This document shows positions 20,890-32,391 of a stretch of 64,000 bases of DNA, one piece after another. The stretch spans positions 456,262-520,261 of the forward strand of contig JBBHKE010001223.1 in assembly GCA_037447655.1 (NCBI GenBank), in the 5' to 3' direction. The notes under the pieces were generated by a model. It was not told the origin of the DNA. It was given only the letters and a program-made list of their open reading frames with translations, and did not search any database. Source of the DNA: Zygnema cylindricum (taxonomy: Eukaryota > Streptophyta > Zygnematophyceae > Zygnematales > Zygnemataceae). Each line of letters opens with the position of its first letter. Positions within the stretch are counted from its first letter, which is position 1. A program made the translations under genes and the position numbers.

Positions 20890-21639
20890 CAAATTATCTA
20901 AAACGCCAAAAAATTCCTCACTGCATGACAAAAACAAAGGGACAAAGTTAATGCATTCGCACATGTCCTCAATCCGTGCAGCTAATAAAATAAATGTCAG
21001 ATTTTTCCACGTCACAGCTCCGCTTGATGCTGTAAGCCTTCGACCAATCTCGCAGAAGCTCGGTGATTGGATGACAACAAATGCCGCCCAGAATTTGGTC
21101 GATTCGATAGGCTGGCAAACGACAACTTTTTCTATGCTGGAACTTTGAGCTTTAGGCTTACCGCACCTTACGGAAGGGTCTTTTGCGGGGAAAATATACA
21201 AAATAGGTAAAGGTACGACGTTAATTGAACTACGCTATTAATGTTATGAACACCTCAGTAATTCGGCGCCCTCGGAATTTGACCCTCGAACCTAAAATAG
21301 AATTAATAATTAATTAATTACATATATATTTTAATTTTTTCTCTTTTAATATAGGTACAGAATATTTAATGTCAATCGCACTAATTCTAGAAAATATGGA
21401 ATAGTGCAGGTTTATCAATCTACTGGTTATTGCGTACAAAGATAGATTTCGAACATTGGAAAGAAAACTACGTGTAAACGGCCCATAAATGCGAATATAA
21501 TTTTTTTTTTTTTTTTGATGATTATAATTTTAAATATCTTGAATTCGCATGCGGTTCGTAGAAGGAAAATACAGAAAAATGTACAGAAAGGAAGAACACA
21601 AAAGTATGTGAAAATGCGTATCGATAGCATTTTTCCAAT
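20890..21639. other. Diverged repeats, no gene
   Basis: 21225-21310 (CGGCGCCC...GACCCTCGAACCTAAAATAG) matches 23845-23880 (CGGCGCCCC...ACCCTCGAACCTGAAATAG), a dispersed repeat. ACTACACGACAAATT at 20881 matches the unit of the tandem array at 23578. A 17-bp T run lies near 21500. Confidence 0.45.
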
Positions 21640-22075
21640 AGTCCATATGTACCTTTTTTGACCAGCCAATAATCGATATATTGGTAACAGATTATCGCGA
21701 TGGATTTTTGATGAATCGCGATGCATGACCGATATTATCGGGCGGATATGTATTGACGATATATTCGTACTTTAGTACGGAATGGATTGTGAGAAAAAAT
21801 CCAAAATCCCCCCTCCGTCGAGAAACATCCGTACTCGTTTGATATTTTATTTGCTAAAAACCCTAAAAACCCTAAAAACTCTAAAAAACCCTAAAAACCC
21901 GAAAACCAAATGTACGTACATTTCGTAGGTACCATCTCTCCCAACTGATAATTATCGGAGATACTATTTTGTTGGTGTTCCGAAGCGATATATCGGAACC
22001 CCTCACCCTTAAATAGCCGATTTTTGTTGTTATTGGTTTTTCATCGTGACAATTTTTTTCCCAATACACAACACT
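21640..22075. mobile_element. MITE family G, copy 2 (partial)
   Basis: Rich in CGATATATCGG words and ends CCCAATACACAACACTAG, the family G terminus. The left end was not located with confidence. It includes an interstitial AAAACCCTAAAAACCC patch at 21856-21902. Confidence 0.5.
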
Positions 22076-22291
22076 AGAAATTGTCTTTTTTTTTCGGGGA
22101 GTTTTAATTTTTTACGCCCCTCAAACTTTTTTTACCATCAACTCCCAAAGTGAGCGAAACAGTTTCTGTTGTGCGACGGCCATAATTATTTTCTCTGAAT
22201 TTTCACGGGTAGAGTTTTCGACGTATCTATTATTTTGTTTGCTTTTCTATGAATTACACGCGTAACAAAATAAATGGCCCGTTTGGAAATC

Positions 22292-23303
22292 TACACCGCG
22301 TATCGCTCTTAGGGTGCGTCTCCATGTACTTAAAACTTAGAGAATTTACTTTGTTTTTTAGCGCAGATCCGGCGGACCCGGATTTCGGGTGTCCCTATAA
22401 GTTCCAAACGAAGTTGTCACTTAAGGGCGTGACGATTGTATACTTCGACAATGCCCGTGATGGTTGTCGACATGTATAATCTGTGATGACGCACGCTATT
22501 TTGGTAACTGCTTCTAACGTCGCATGACTTTTCGTGACATTGTAGACGTACCGCCATCAAGCCTGTGCCGTTTCACGGTTGAAGAAGATGCACTTTGCCT
22601 TTGCGTCTCTTGTCCGCACGACGTGAAATGGCATCGGACCTTGAGACCCCTGGCGAAATAAAATCCGTACCAGGCGCAAACGGACAAAACCTAACAAATT
22701 GTGTACTTTGCTTTGTCGTACCTGAACGCAAACGAACAAAACATTGCGGATCGTGCACTTTTCGTCGTCGCTTGAATTCTTTTGAAATTTTCTGAAAAAA
22801 TTTTACACGTGCGATTACGTGTTTCTATTTGTTTTTCGAAAATTCTTTGTTTTAAAACACATCTACCCTGTTTTTTAAAGAAAAGTTTGAAGATGACTTT
22901 TTTGGCGTGGCCGTGGGTCAAAGAACACAAAACGACAACATGTAGTACATCTTAAATTCGACGATGACGCAAAATGTACTTCTTATTTTCTCTATTTTTT
23001 TGTACGGTTGAAACTTACGCGGTACGGCTCTAAGTTTTACAGGAAAACTACAGAAAAAAACCCTTACGTAGGCACATGGAGACGCACCCTTAGTGTTAAT
23101 GATTTTTTCGCCACTTAAATCATCTTTTTTCCGTACACTTTTGTCCGATTTTCAATTTGAGACCATCAATCGCAAGCTGAGAATCTTACCTTTCAATCGT
23201 AACCGTCAGATCTAAAAACTGACATATGTGTACGGAGTAATACCCTAAAAAGATGTTTAAAGAGACGAAAAAAACATTAACACTAATAACGATTCACGGT
23301 GTA
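22292..23303. mobile_element. MITE family A, copy 3, split by a nested element
   Basis: The outer ends TACACCGCGTATCGCTCTTA (22292) and TAACGATTCACGGTGTA (to 23303) are family A termini. Removing 22312-23092 leaves about 231 bases with the usual central block TCTTACCTTTCAATCGTAAC. Confidence 0.75.
22312..23089. mobile_element. PIF/Harbinger-like non-autonomous element nested in a MITE
   Basis: The 778-bp element has perfect 16-bp terminal inverted repeats GGGTGCGTCTCCATGT and is flanked by TTA on both sides (22309-22311 and 23090-23092), the 3-bp duplication typical of PIF/Harbinger transposons. No transposase frame is present, so it must have been moved in trans. A diverged copy lies at 53290-53990. 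Confidence 0.8.
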
Positions 23304-23577
23304 ACGGCAATCCCAATCATTGAGCTTTTTCGCGGGTCTATTTTTCCCCGTCTCCGCATTTTGCAATGGACCTACAAATGACGACAAATATTGCCCAACT
23401 TTTTCTTTTCTACGCACCTGCGGTACACCTTGCGACGTAATTCGCACGTGTTAAATTCGATTTCCATTCGTACAACATTGGACCTCCAAGTGAGCTGGTT
23501 TAAAATTTGAAGTTCGAAGGAAAAGATTGTTCTCCAATTCTCAACTTTACGGTTATGTACGATTTCGAAGTTTAGCC

Positions 23578-23705
23578 GCTACACGACAAATTTCTAAGTC
23601 CATAGGCTACACGACAAATTTCTAAGTCCATACGCTACACGACAAATTTTTAAGTCCATACTCTACACGACAAATTTCCAAATGCATACGCTACACGACA
23701 AGTTG
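23578..23705. repeat. 28-bp tandem repeat
   Basis: Units of the form GCTACACGACAAATTTCTAA plus GTCCATAC, about four and a half copies with few changes. The same ACACGACAAATT core occurs once at 20882, suggesting the seed of the array is part of a dispersed repeat. Confidence 0.8.
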
Positions 23706-24379
23706 TCATTAAATGTGAAGTGAAAAAAGTGACTTCCAATGTAAGCATGGCGACTCGTTCCACGTACCGACAAAAAAAAAATCGCCTAATGGTGAACCTC
23801 CATCAGTGAAAATCGTTGTTAGTGTTAATACCGCTAATTCGGCGCCCCTACATTTTGAACCCTCGAACCTGAAATAGAATTAATAATTCATGTTTTTCCT
23901 GTAACTTAATGTAGGTACTCTTTAATTAGTGTCAATTACCCTCATTTGGACTGTTTTTAAACAGTGTGGTGTACGAAATGTGTCATTCCGTACTTGAACT
24001 GGTCGTCATTTTGTACAAACGTGCAAAAAAAGTGTAAAAAAACGGCGTCGACACGGGAAAGCTCCCTCTGCTTTGGTTCTTAGTCAAAAATAGGAAAAAT
24101 AGCGAGATTTTTTTCTCACATGTTCAAACGTTGACTATGTGAACACAAACTATAGCGGCTACAATATGGAAAGGCGTATTTGCATAAATGAATGTCAATT
24201 TTTGTTAGTTAGGCCTTTGACCCCAAACTAAAATAACAATGTTTTTTTTTTTGCTCCAATAGTTTCTTTACACTAATATTGATTCACAATGTTGTTTAAT
24301 AAGATCTAGGCGTTTTGGCACCGTTGAGATAATGGTGATCTACTCGCCGCTTACAATCACTTTCACTGGATAACTAAAA

Positions 24380-24690
24380 AAAGTGCCGGTATGGACGATT
24401 GATGACAACATTACACATCATATAGGTCATGGAGTAAGGAGAATATGGATGCTATGGACGCAAATCTACCAAAATCCAACAAAAAGTCTTCGTCAAGGTA
24501 CCTTGTATCCACTCCCATTGGCTTCTCTCAATCCATCGTGCTATATTGCAATTCATTTTCTTATTTTTAGGTTGTTTGAAATATTTTGTTAAAATAATGC
24601 AATACTCTTCAACAAATCATACACTTCAAATTGCGAAAATTATATTTTTTTAACAATTTCAATATCGAAACACACACCTTCGTGGTACTA
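24380..24690. repeat. Dispersed repeat I, copy 1
   Basis: Shares GGACGCAAATCTACCAAAAT and the following TCTTCGTCAAGGTA and AACAATTT blocks with 38870-39200, diverged. Confidence 0.4.
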
Positions 24691-24762
24691 CACAAAAAAT
24701 GGCACATACTCGCCAAGCTACACCGCTCATCGTTATTAGAGTTAAAGACTTATATGTATTAA

Positions 24763-25455
24763 TGTCAAGCTCGAGTGCTTTTCAGGCACACTTCTATATT
24801 ACCGAGGATTTCCGTACCCTTCCGACCCGTACTATTCTCAGATTTCGGAGAAGCCCGCACAACCTGCCAAAAGGATTGAAGTATTTCCTCTACTGAACAA
24901 GACGCACTTTGTTTCGTGCCTAACGGAGGCTGGACGGCAAAGTTCTACCGTTTGAAAGATCGCAATTCCGTCACATAGTACTAGCTTCCACCAGCCCTAA
25001 TGGAGGGTACATTGTGGATTGCCACGTAGACTTCCGGACTATAATCTAGATTTTGCTGTTAGCTGTCTGTAGCAATTCAGTTTAGATTCTGCTGACCATT
25101 GGTTAATTAATTACATTAAGTCAAAGCTTGGCACTTCCGTGTCTTTTTAGTACTTTGTCTTAAAAACTGTGGAAGAAATAATAACTTCCGGCCGCGGATC
25201 TAGCCGTGGTCAGAGGTCCAACTTTTTGCCCCAAGAGTAGTACACATTATTTTGTCTTATGTCAGTTTGATTGCCGTTGCTAATCGCTCATTGGCTGATA
25301 GCGTAGGTTTGACTTTTAGACCTGATTTTGGACAAACTTTGATGTATAAGGCGCTTGGGGCCGAAGGAGACAGGTTGCTTTTCAGTACTGTCTCCTGTGA
25401 AAACCCTCAGAAATTCCAACAAACCTTCTTTTGGAGAATCTTTGTGTTGTTTGAC
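24763..25455 (+). repeat. Long direct repeat K, copy 1 (possible LTR)
   Basis: Starts TGTCAAGCTCGAGTGC and aligns with 27674-28472 almost without interruption, to TTTGTGTTGTTTGAC at the N gap. Differences are mostly single bases. It has a TG start, but the end lies in the gap, no polypurine tract precedes copy 2 and no PBS was found, so its LTR status is open. A stretch at its start is readable in both copies as SSSSAFQA.FYITEDFRTLP. Confidence 0.55.
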
Positions 25456-25465
25456 NNNNNNNNNN
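25456..25465. other. Assembly gap (10 N)
   Basis: Gap at the end of repeat K copy 1, just where its boundary would be defined. Confidence 0.95.
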
Positions 25466-25769
25466 TATTGACCATCTTCCCTATTTTCCACTTTCCACTC
25501 ACCCTTCGGCTAATAAATGGATCTCTCTCTCGGCTTCCCACTCACCTTTCACCTTTTATCCCTTCTACCAGTTATTTCTTTTTCATACTGTCATATTCAT
25601 TTGTGCTTTGTATTATAATTCTTTTTGCTTGAGGATTTTCATTGCTCGTTTGTTCCACCTTTTATGTACAGCTGGTTGGGTTGCATGTTTTTTGGTTCGA
25701 TTAGACACATGCACGACAATGAACCGCTCTACAAAACAGGTGAAGTGCATATAAATAACTCTATCAGAA

Positions 25770-26204
25770 GTGGAGAAGATTCATGCATCAAATTTGCTCA
25801 CACCAAAAATCGATAAGTGGAAAGTGAGTAAGATGGATCAAATGAGGAGCAAGCTACTTTCTAACAGAGTTCTAGCTGAAATAAAAGCACACACAGCACA
25901 CACAAGAAGGGAGATAACGAGGAACCCAAACTTACCGTTAATAGATTCAATCGGGAAGAGGACAGATTTACCAAGGGCAATGACTCACATCCTCTATAGT
26001 GAAAACACCTCACGGTTAGGAGATCCACTGATAGAAGTAACTCATGTCATGGAGGTCGCCGGTAAGGAATCTGCAATCAGTGGAGGAGCTAGTGATTTTC
26101 ACATCAAGAAAAATCAGATTGAAGTAAGCGAAGGACGAAAACCAAGAAAAGAAAACCGTAAGTCAAATCTACTTCAATGTTCTTTCAAGCTCCTTGCCAC
26201 ATGA
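25770..26204 (+). CDS. Lys/Arg-rich ORF of unknown function
   Basis: 144 codons, basic and polar, beginning MEKIHASNLLTPKIDKWKVS. No domain recognised. It lies between the two K repeats and overlaps the next ORF in another frame by 11 bases, which suggests one longer coding region with a frame change. It may be an internal part of the K element. Confidence 0.3.
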   Translation: MEKIHASNLLTPKIDKWKVSKMDQMRSKLLSNRVLAEIKAHTAHTRREITRNPNLPLIDSIGKRTDLPRAMTHILYSENTSRLGDPLIEVTHVMEVAGKESAISGGASDFHIKKNQIEVSEGRKPRKENRKSNLLQCSFKLLAT

Positions 26205-26886
26205 TATAGAAAACGGAATGGAGTGTAAAAATCAGACAGCAGGAAAGGAAATCGGAACTCCACAGAGAGGACCAGAGATCTCGAAAAAAGTGGGAGAAGC
26301 CTCAAAGGAGTTCTCCACTTGTCGTCGCACACAACCGGTCAAAACAAAACCTGATCAAGGAAGTAAAAGGTTAGGCCACTTGATAGAAGAGGAACCAAAG
26401 TTAAGAATGTGGGAGACCAAATCTTTCAAAGAAGCATTGATGACCGAAATTGAGAAATTAGAAAAGAGGGGATTAACAAGGAAAGATTCAAAGGAATTTT
26501 CATCTTACCTTTTTGTAGCCAAGGTTCTTCCAAAACCGCTATTTCTAAAAGCTCCAGATGCGGCCAAGGTTCAGTCGACCACGATTTTGAAAGGAAAACA
26601 ACTGCATAGCACAGCGGAAGACATGATGGGAGATTATGAAGGTGTTAGTCTCCAATCCTCAATGTCTCAGATTAAGTTAGACTTCAATATTCTGAAATTT
26701 AAGAGTCATAACATAAAGAAAGATAAGATTATAAAGACATCTAGAAGAGTCCAAGAGTTGATAGAGTTGGAAGATGTAAAAGACTTAAGAGAACTCAGTG
26801 ATCAGACCTCGATTTATAAGACCTCAATCGTTTTTGCAGAAAAGAAAAGGGGAGACAGTCCACATAAATTGACAGTTGCCAAATAA
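26194..26886 (+). CDS. Charged helical ORF of unknown function
   Basis: 230 codons, rich in Lys and Glu, with heptad-like stretches such as ALMTEIEKLEKRGLTRKD and VQELIELEDVKDLRELSD that suggest coiled coil. No enzyme motif. The reading continues after its stop into the duplicated block 26971-27672, whose copies also encode similar peptides (ADRKEELALDAIVVAETLS). It is probably a decayed element protein. Confidence 0.35.
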   Translation: MPHDIENGMECKNQTAGKEIGTPQRGPEISKKVGEASKEFSTCRRTQPVKTKPDQGSKRLGHLIEEEPKLRMWETKSFKEALMTEIEKLEKRGLTRKDSKEFSSYLFVAKVLPKPLFLKAPDAAKVQSTTILKGKQLHSTAEDMMGDYEGVSLQSSMSQIKLDFNILKFKSHNIKKDKIIKTSRRVQELIELEDVKDLRELSDQTSIYKTSIVFAEKKRGDSPHKLTVAK

Positions 26887-26970
26887 AGGCTTAGAGGGAA
26901 TTCAAGTAGACGCAATCAAAGAAGGGTTGAGGGAAGAAAAAAAAGCTTACCTCATCGAATTCAAAAAAAT

Positions 26971-27250
26971 GAAAAACATCAAGGACTGCCGCAATTAAAA
27001 AAGTCCCACGCAAGATTTACAGCAGAAAACATGGCTGATCAGAAAGAATAGTTAGCTCTAAACACCATAGCTGTAGAGGAAACCCTAAGTCTTATTGTCC
27101 TAGAAGACGTGCTAACCCATGGCAGTCTGAAGGTAAAATAAAAGGACTTAGAAGAAACCCTAAGTGAAACCCTAAGGAAGAAAGGTTTCAGACAAGAAAT
27201 TCCCAAAGGACAGAATGAGCCTATAAGTGAAAGTATTGACCGCTTTATGT
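26971..27250 (+). repeat. 280-bp direct duplication, unit 1
   Basis: Matches 27393-27672 at a fixed offset of 422 bases. Both encode variants of SHA.FT..NMAD.KE.LAL and DLEETLSETLR, so the duplication copied protein-coding DNA. Unit 1 has more stops. Confidence 0.75.
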
Positions 27251-27392
27251 TTCTAAAAAGTACAGGTTGTACTTTTGTGGACGTGCGACAAAGGCGCGAA
27301 GAAGTTTTGGGGTCGCACATTGGGAAATGCCCAAGTTTCATCCCCTCCGTGAATGAAACAATCGAATGGACGAAATTCAAAATTCACAACAA

Positions 27393-27672
27393 GGAAAAAC
27401 ATCAAGGCCTCCCGCAGATTAGAAAGTCCCACGCAGAATTTACAATAAAAAACATGGCTGATCGGAAAGAAGAGTTAGCTCTAGACGCAATAGTTGTAGC
27501 AGAAACCCTAAGTCTTAGTCTCCTAGAAGACATGCTAACCTATGGCATTCTGAAGAGAAAAGAATAAGACTTAGAAGAAACCCTAAGTGAAACACTAAGG
27601 AATAAATGTTTCAGACAAGAAATTCCCAAAGGATAGAATGAGCCTGTTAGTGAAAGTATTGACCGTTTTATG
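27393..27672 (+). repeat. 280-bp direct duplication, unit 2
   Basis: Second unit of the duplication. It ends one base before the start of repeat K copy 2 (27674). Confidence 0.75.
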
Positions 27673-27673
27673 T

Positions 27674-28472
27674 TGTCAAGCTCGAGTGCTTTTCAGGCCC
27701 CCTTTTATATTACCGAGGACTTCCGTACCCTTCCGACCCGTACTGTTCTCAGATTACGGAGAAGTGAGCAAAACCAGCCAAAAGGATTATAGTATGTCCT
27801 CCGTGAATGAAACAATCGAATGGTATTACCGAGGACTTCCGTACCCTTCCGACCCGTACTGTTCTCAGATTACGGAGAAGTGAGCAAAACCAGCCGAAAG
27901 GATTATAGTATGTCCTCTACGGAACAAAGATGCACTTTATTTCGCGCCTAACGGAGGGCGGACGACAAAGTTCTACCGTTTGAAAGATCGCAGTTCCGTT
28001 ACATAGCACTAGCTTCCACCCGCCCTAGTGGGGGGTACATTGTGGATTGCCACGTAGAATTTCGGACTGTAATCTAGATTATGCTATTAGCTGTCTGTAG
28101 CAATTCAATTTAGGTTCAGCTGACCAGTGGTCTATTTATTACATTAAGTCAAAGCTTGGCACTTTCGTATCCTTTCCGTACTTTGTCTTAAAACTGTGGA
28201 ACAAATAATAACTTCCGGCCGCGGATCTAGCCGTAGTCAGAGGTTTAACTTTTTGCCCTAAGTGTAGTACACATTATTTTGTCTTATGTCAATTCGGTTG
28301 CTGTTGCTTGCCGCTCATTGGCTGATAGCGGTGGTTTGACTTTTTGACCTAAAACTGGACAAGCTTTTGCTGTATAAGGCACTTGGGGCCGAAGGAGACA
28401 GGTTGCTTTTCAGTAGTGTCCCTCAGAAAATTAAACAAACTTTCTTTTAGAAGAATCTTTGTTTTGTTTGAC
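27674..28472 (+). repeat. Long direct repeat K, copy 2, with internal template-switch scar
   Basis: Matches copy 1 but carries an extra 116 bases: 27708-27801 is repeated exactly or nearly so at 27824-27917, and the 22 bases between are a copy of 27348-27369. Confidence 0.65.
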
Positions 28473-28489
28473 TCTATTGCCATCTTTGT

Positions 28490-31446
28490 TTTGGATCTGT
28501 CCATTGTAGGAATCAAAGTTCGGGCTGGTAGTTTGCACTATCGACCCTTTGGGTGATTTTTGGATTTTTCGCTGCTTGAAACTGAGAAGAGTATGGTCGG
28601 TTCCGAATTGCGAACACCGAGGGTTGAAGCAGTACCATACCTATTTACACTACCATTGGGAGAGAGTTCGCCCTTGTCTCTTTGTCATTGTAAATTGCCA
28701 GGGTATGTTAAGCTTCCTTCGCCATCTTTTATATATTCCATCTTATATTTTACTTGTGTGGTCAAGGTGATATTGTTAAATCTGAAACAGCCATTCCTAT
28801 TTATTTCTATATGTCAACGTGGTAGTGCATTTGTGTATTTGCTTGCAGTTTCTTTTGCTTTGGCGTGAACTCCCCGGAGTAAAACTGCCACCTCCTTGTA
28901 TCGAATCAGTGGGTTTTGAGGGAACAAATGTTATAGACTTCGCGTGAATAACTACTGTTCTGAAAAGCAACCTGCCTCCTTCGGATTAGAGGGGATAGGA
29001 GATTTTGACTTTAGAAATTGTCTTGGCGTAAGCGAGTTTTGTTTACTTTCGTTTCTTCTTCTTTCGAGACCTTTGTCATCATAAGGGGAAGCGAAGCTAA
29101 GAATCTCCCCGGTGCCAGGCAAGAAGAAGGGGCGAATCAAGAAGCGGTGGCACCAGAAGAAGAGTCACAGGTTCCCAAAGAATTTGTCCCTTTCACCTCG
29201 TCTGCAAAAATAGAGCGGTTTCTCCAAGGGATGATACCTGAGCCGGTTACAGTTGAGACTCCTCCAAAACCGCCCGAACCGCAAACTTCGGCCCCATCTC
29301 CTCCTAGCCTCACTCCTGAACATTTTACCTCCTTGGCAGATGCCTCTAGAACCTTTGCCGAGGAATGAAAGGAGTCCAGAGCACAAGATCAAGAAATAAA
29401 CCGAGTGTCACCCCGGGCCAAGCCAAAGAGGCAAGCTCAGTTGGAGCCCCTTTTGGGTCCTCTTCCGGAGGTCGGGCTTCACACCAGATCAAAGATTCCT
29501 AGGGCCGTAATTCAGATTGACCCTGCGGTTTTGACGGATCCCAACCGCCCGGGTTAAAAGGAACTCCTTGCTCTTCATGATCTCCATGAACTGAAGGTGA
29601 AGCTGGAGTTGGTGCAGAGAGTGGCTCGGTCAGATCGACCCCGGGTGGTTAAAAACCAGTGGGAGGGGTGGTGGAGATTCTAAGCAGCTCTTCAGAGAGT
29701 GGTTCCTCACAGTCCTTGCTAGAAAGGCCTGAAGGGCTCCTTCTTCTCGCCCTCCTCCATCTTCTTCCCAAGACACTACAGCAAGCCGACCGTCTCGGGT
29801 GGGCCCTGGTTCGAGGTCTTGTAGGGGAGCAGGTGGCAGCGAGAGAGGGGCTCCAAAGCCGGTGAAGGGGAAGGATTTTGACCACAAGGATAGTAAAGGA
29901 AGATTTGCACCTCTTCCCAAGGAAGAATCTTCCCCAACGCTGGCGCCAATCTCCACCGAGAGATTTTCCCCTATGGCACACCGTGTTCGCCCTTACGGAG
30001 GGTTCTGGCGACCCAAACCCACTGACCGAGAGGTTTCGGTACCAGAACCATAAGAGTTGTCCGAGGGATTGTGGAGAGCCAAGCTTACAGATCAATAAAT
30101 TCTAGGAGCAGGGATAGCTGATCTCACCGGAGTAGTGGAAACGGCTAAGGAACAAGTGGAAATTTTAAAATCTCAAGGCCAGGCTATGGCGGGGGCTGGA
30201 CCCGTCATAGTAGATTGGGAGGCTTTGGAGGAAGAACGGAGAAAGTTGTGGGAGTAGGAATTGAACCTCATCCGGGAAGCTCGGCGCAGGTCAAGTGGGA
30301 TCCTCAGTGGGCGGACCCCTCCAACACCAGTAGCGGAACCCCCGTCCAGAGCTCAACCCCAGGCTCCTTCCTCAGATACTGGTCAGGAACCTCCTCTTTA
30401 GGGGGAAGAGGGGGCAGACACAACAACTAATATTGGGGTTTTGGGTGGAGATTCACCGTCTAAACTCGCAGCGGCTCCACGCGAAGAGCCTACTTTTGTT
30501 TTGGTGGAGGTTTCTACAGCTGTTGAGTCCTTAGTGGAGTTACAACTGGACGAAAGAATTCACATACCCTTGAGACCATCTACACCTCGTTCGCCTCCAC
30601 CCAGACTGTCCCTTGATCCTCTTCCTATCCCTCGTCATCCTCCTACCTCTCACTCCCAGGATCCGGCAGCAGAACCCCGAACAATCCCATCTCCTCTCCC
30701 TCACCTTCCGTTTCCCTTACAAGAGCAGACCGTGGGTCACCAGGTCCGCTGAATTTACCCTACAAGTCAGACGTCTAGTCTCCTCCTCACCGGCGTTCCC
30801 CATCCTCAAGTTCCAAAACTCCTCCTCTTGAAACCTCCCGAAGACAGCCCTGGAAACAGACTCCTTTCCGGAGACGAACTCCTTCTCCTCAGAACTGGCC
30901 TTCGTCGTCTTCTTCTCCATCCTTGCCCAGAGATCAACCTTTGAACAAACCTCGGATCCACATCCCTTCAGAGAAGACAGTTCTTAAGGACGAAAGGTAT
31001 TCCCGTGGATATCTAGGAGTGGACGTAGGGGAGTGGGCCTTTCCTTTCACTACATCAGGCCAAACAAGTCTTCAAACGCAGATACCCTCTACACCCCGGG
31101 GGCCAGGAGTTCTCCCCGTGAGGAATACCCTTCCTTCAGCCATCCTTTCAAGGGTTGGTACTTCCTCTGCGGGAGGAGTATCCACACCTTGCAGAGCAAC
31201 ACCTCCTACCGGAGGAGAAGGCGGTTCCGGTCTCGAAGAAGAGGACAAAGGGGTCACTTCGCCGGCACAGTTCGTTAGTCCCACCGGCCTTTCCTTTTCT
31301 CAGTTCACCCAATCAGCGGAAGAAGAGAAAGAAATGGGGAAATTCGAATATTTACAGGGGACAGCTCGGGGATTACATTCTCAGATTTCGAGTTGTTGTG
31401 GATATCGTTCACCCAATAAGAAATCAATAAGTACAGGGGAGTAACA
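28490..31446 (+). pseudogene. Decayed Pro-rich reading region before a gag-like ORF
   Basis: Open pieces in changing frames (29018-29368, 29799-30053, 30441-30752, 30923-31444) share a composition rich in Pro, Ser and Glu, for example VETPPKPPEPQTSAPSPPSL and STPRSPPPRLSLDPLPIPRH. There are stops at 29366, 30051 and elsewhere. The order suggests one long disordered polypeptide before the gag-like domain. No catalytic motif was seen. Confidence 0.4.
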
Positions 31447-32286
31447 ATGCTGGATGACTTCGAGACTACCCTCTTTCCCATGATGGTCAACTACCTCTCT
31501 AGAGTGTCGTTGGCAGACTAAGAGGAGCGTCAACCTCTTTTGATGGCTCCTAGAATCAAGATTTCTAATTCCACTCTTGATGCGGCTGTTTTTCAAGTGG
31601 AGGCTGACTTGGCTGCAGCGGCGGCCACCCGTGTGACAGCCACATTCACTGATGATATGAAGCTGCAGGCCCAAGGAAGGGCCTATGTTAACCAGCTGCA
31701 AGCTATTCAGGCAGCTCGGGCAGCAACACGCATGGTGGCCAATCCCACCCCTTGCACCACCCTTCTGAATATATGGCGACTCCTCTTCACCGAGAGGAAC
31801 GAATCGGCCATCAAGGAATTCACGGAATTCCGATGCTTGAAGAGCGAGACACCCCAAACTCTCTTTAACCGTTTATCAAGCGTGTGCCACAAAACTAAGC
31901 TCTCGACCATTGATCTTCCTGTAATGGCCAGGAAGTATTTCATTGCTGTTCGTAATTCCTTCGGACCGACAGGGCAGACTACCTTAGATAACTGGATTGC
32001 AAGACAAGCAATCCCTAACATAAATCCCTCGGCCAAGGACATATCCGTGGTGGACATGAAGTTATACGACCGTTTTGTTCATAGTGAGGCGAGGGAAAAG
32101 GCCGTGATCGACAAGGCAATAGCAAAATTTGCAGGATTCGCCGGGGAAACTTCCTTAAGTGGTGAAGAACAAGCGGAACTCCAAGCTTTGCGGAAGCTTA
32201 AAGGGAAGCATGCTGTGGGCAGCGGGCCCGAACCTGCAATGGGGGTAGACGATCGGGTAATTTTGTACAATTGCCTAAATTGTTAA
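31447..32286 (+). pseudogene. Gag-like ORF with one internal stop
   Basis: The frame begins MLDDFETTLFPMMVNYLSRV, meets a TAA at 31519-31521 and continues in the same frame through MAPRIKISNSTLDAAVF to 32286. The middle part, FTEFRCLKSETPQTLFNRLS followed by VCHKTKLS, resembles the helical capsid region of retrotransposon gag proteins, which package element RNA. No protease, integrase or RT follows. After 33 kb the sequence changes to a LINE. The family is uncertain. Confidence 0.4.
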
Positions 32287-32391
32287 CAATGAGGACATGG
32301 ATGGAAACGCTACAGCAGGAAACTCAAACTGGAGCTAGCTCTCGTGCTGAAAGAATGGATGTAGAGAATTCATAAAGGAGCTAGAAACAGC

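Noticed and set aside
21856-21902. Telomere-like AAAACCCT repeats
   Set aside because: Only about five imperfect units inside a MITE-like region. The variable A number does not fit a true telomere or a clear interstitial telomeric array.
23578-23705. CRISPR-like or protein-coding repeat
   Set aside because: It has contiguous 28-bp units without spacers and with stops in all frames. It is a simple tandem repeat.
27674-28472. A firm LTR call for repeat K
   Set aside because: There is no PBS after copy 1 or 2, no polypurine tract before copy 2 and no target duplication, and one boundary is in the N gap. It was reported as a direct repeat.
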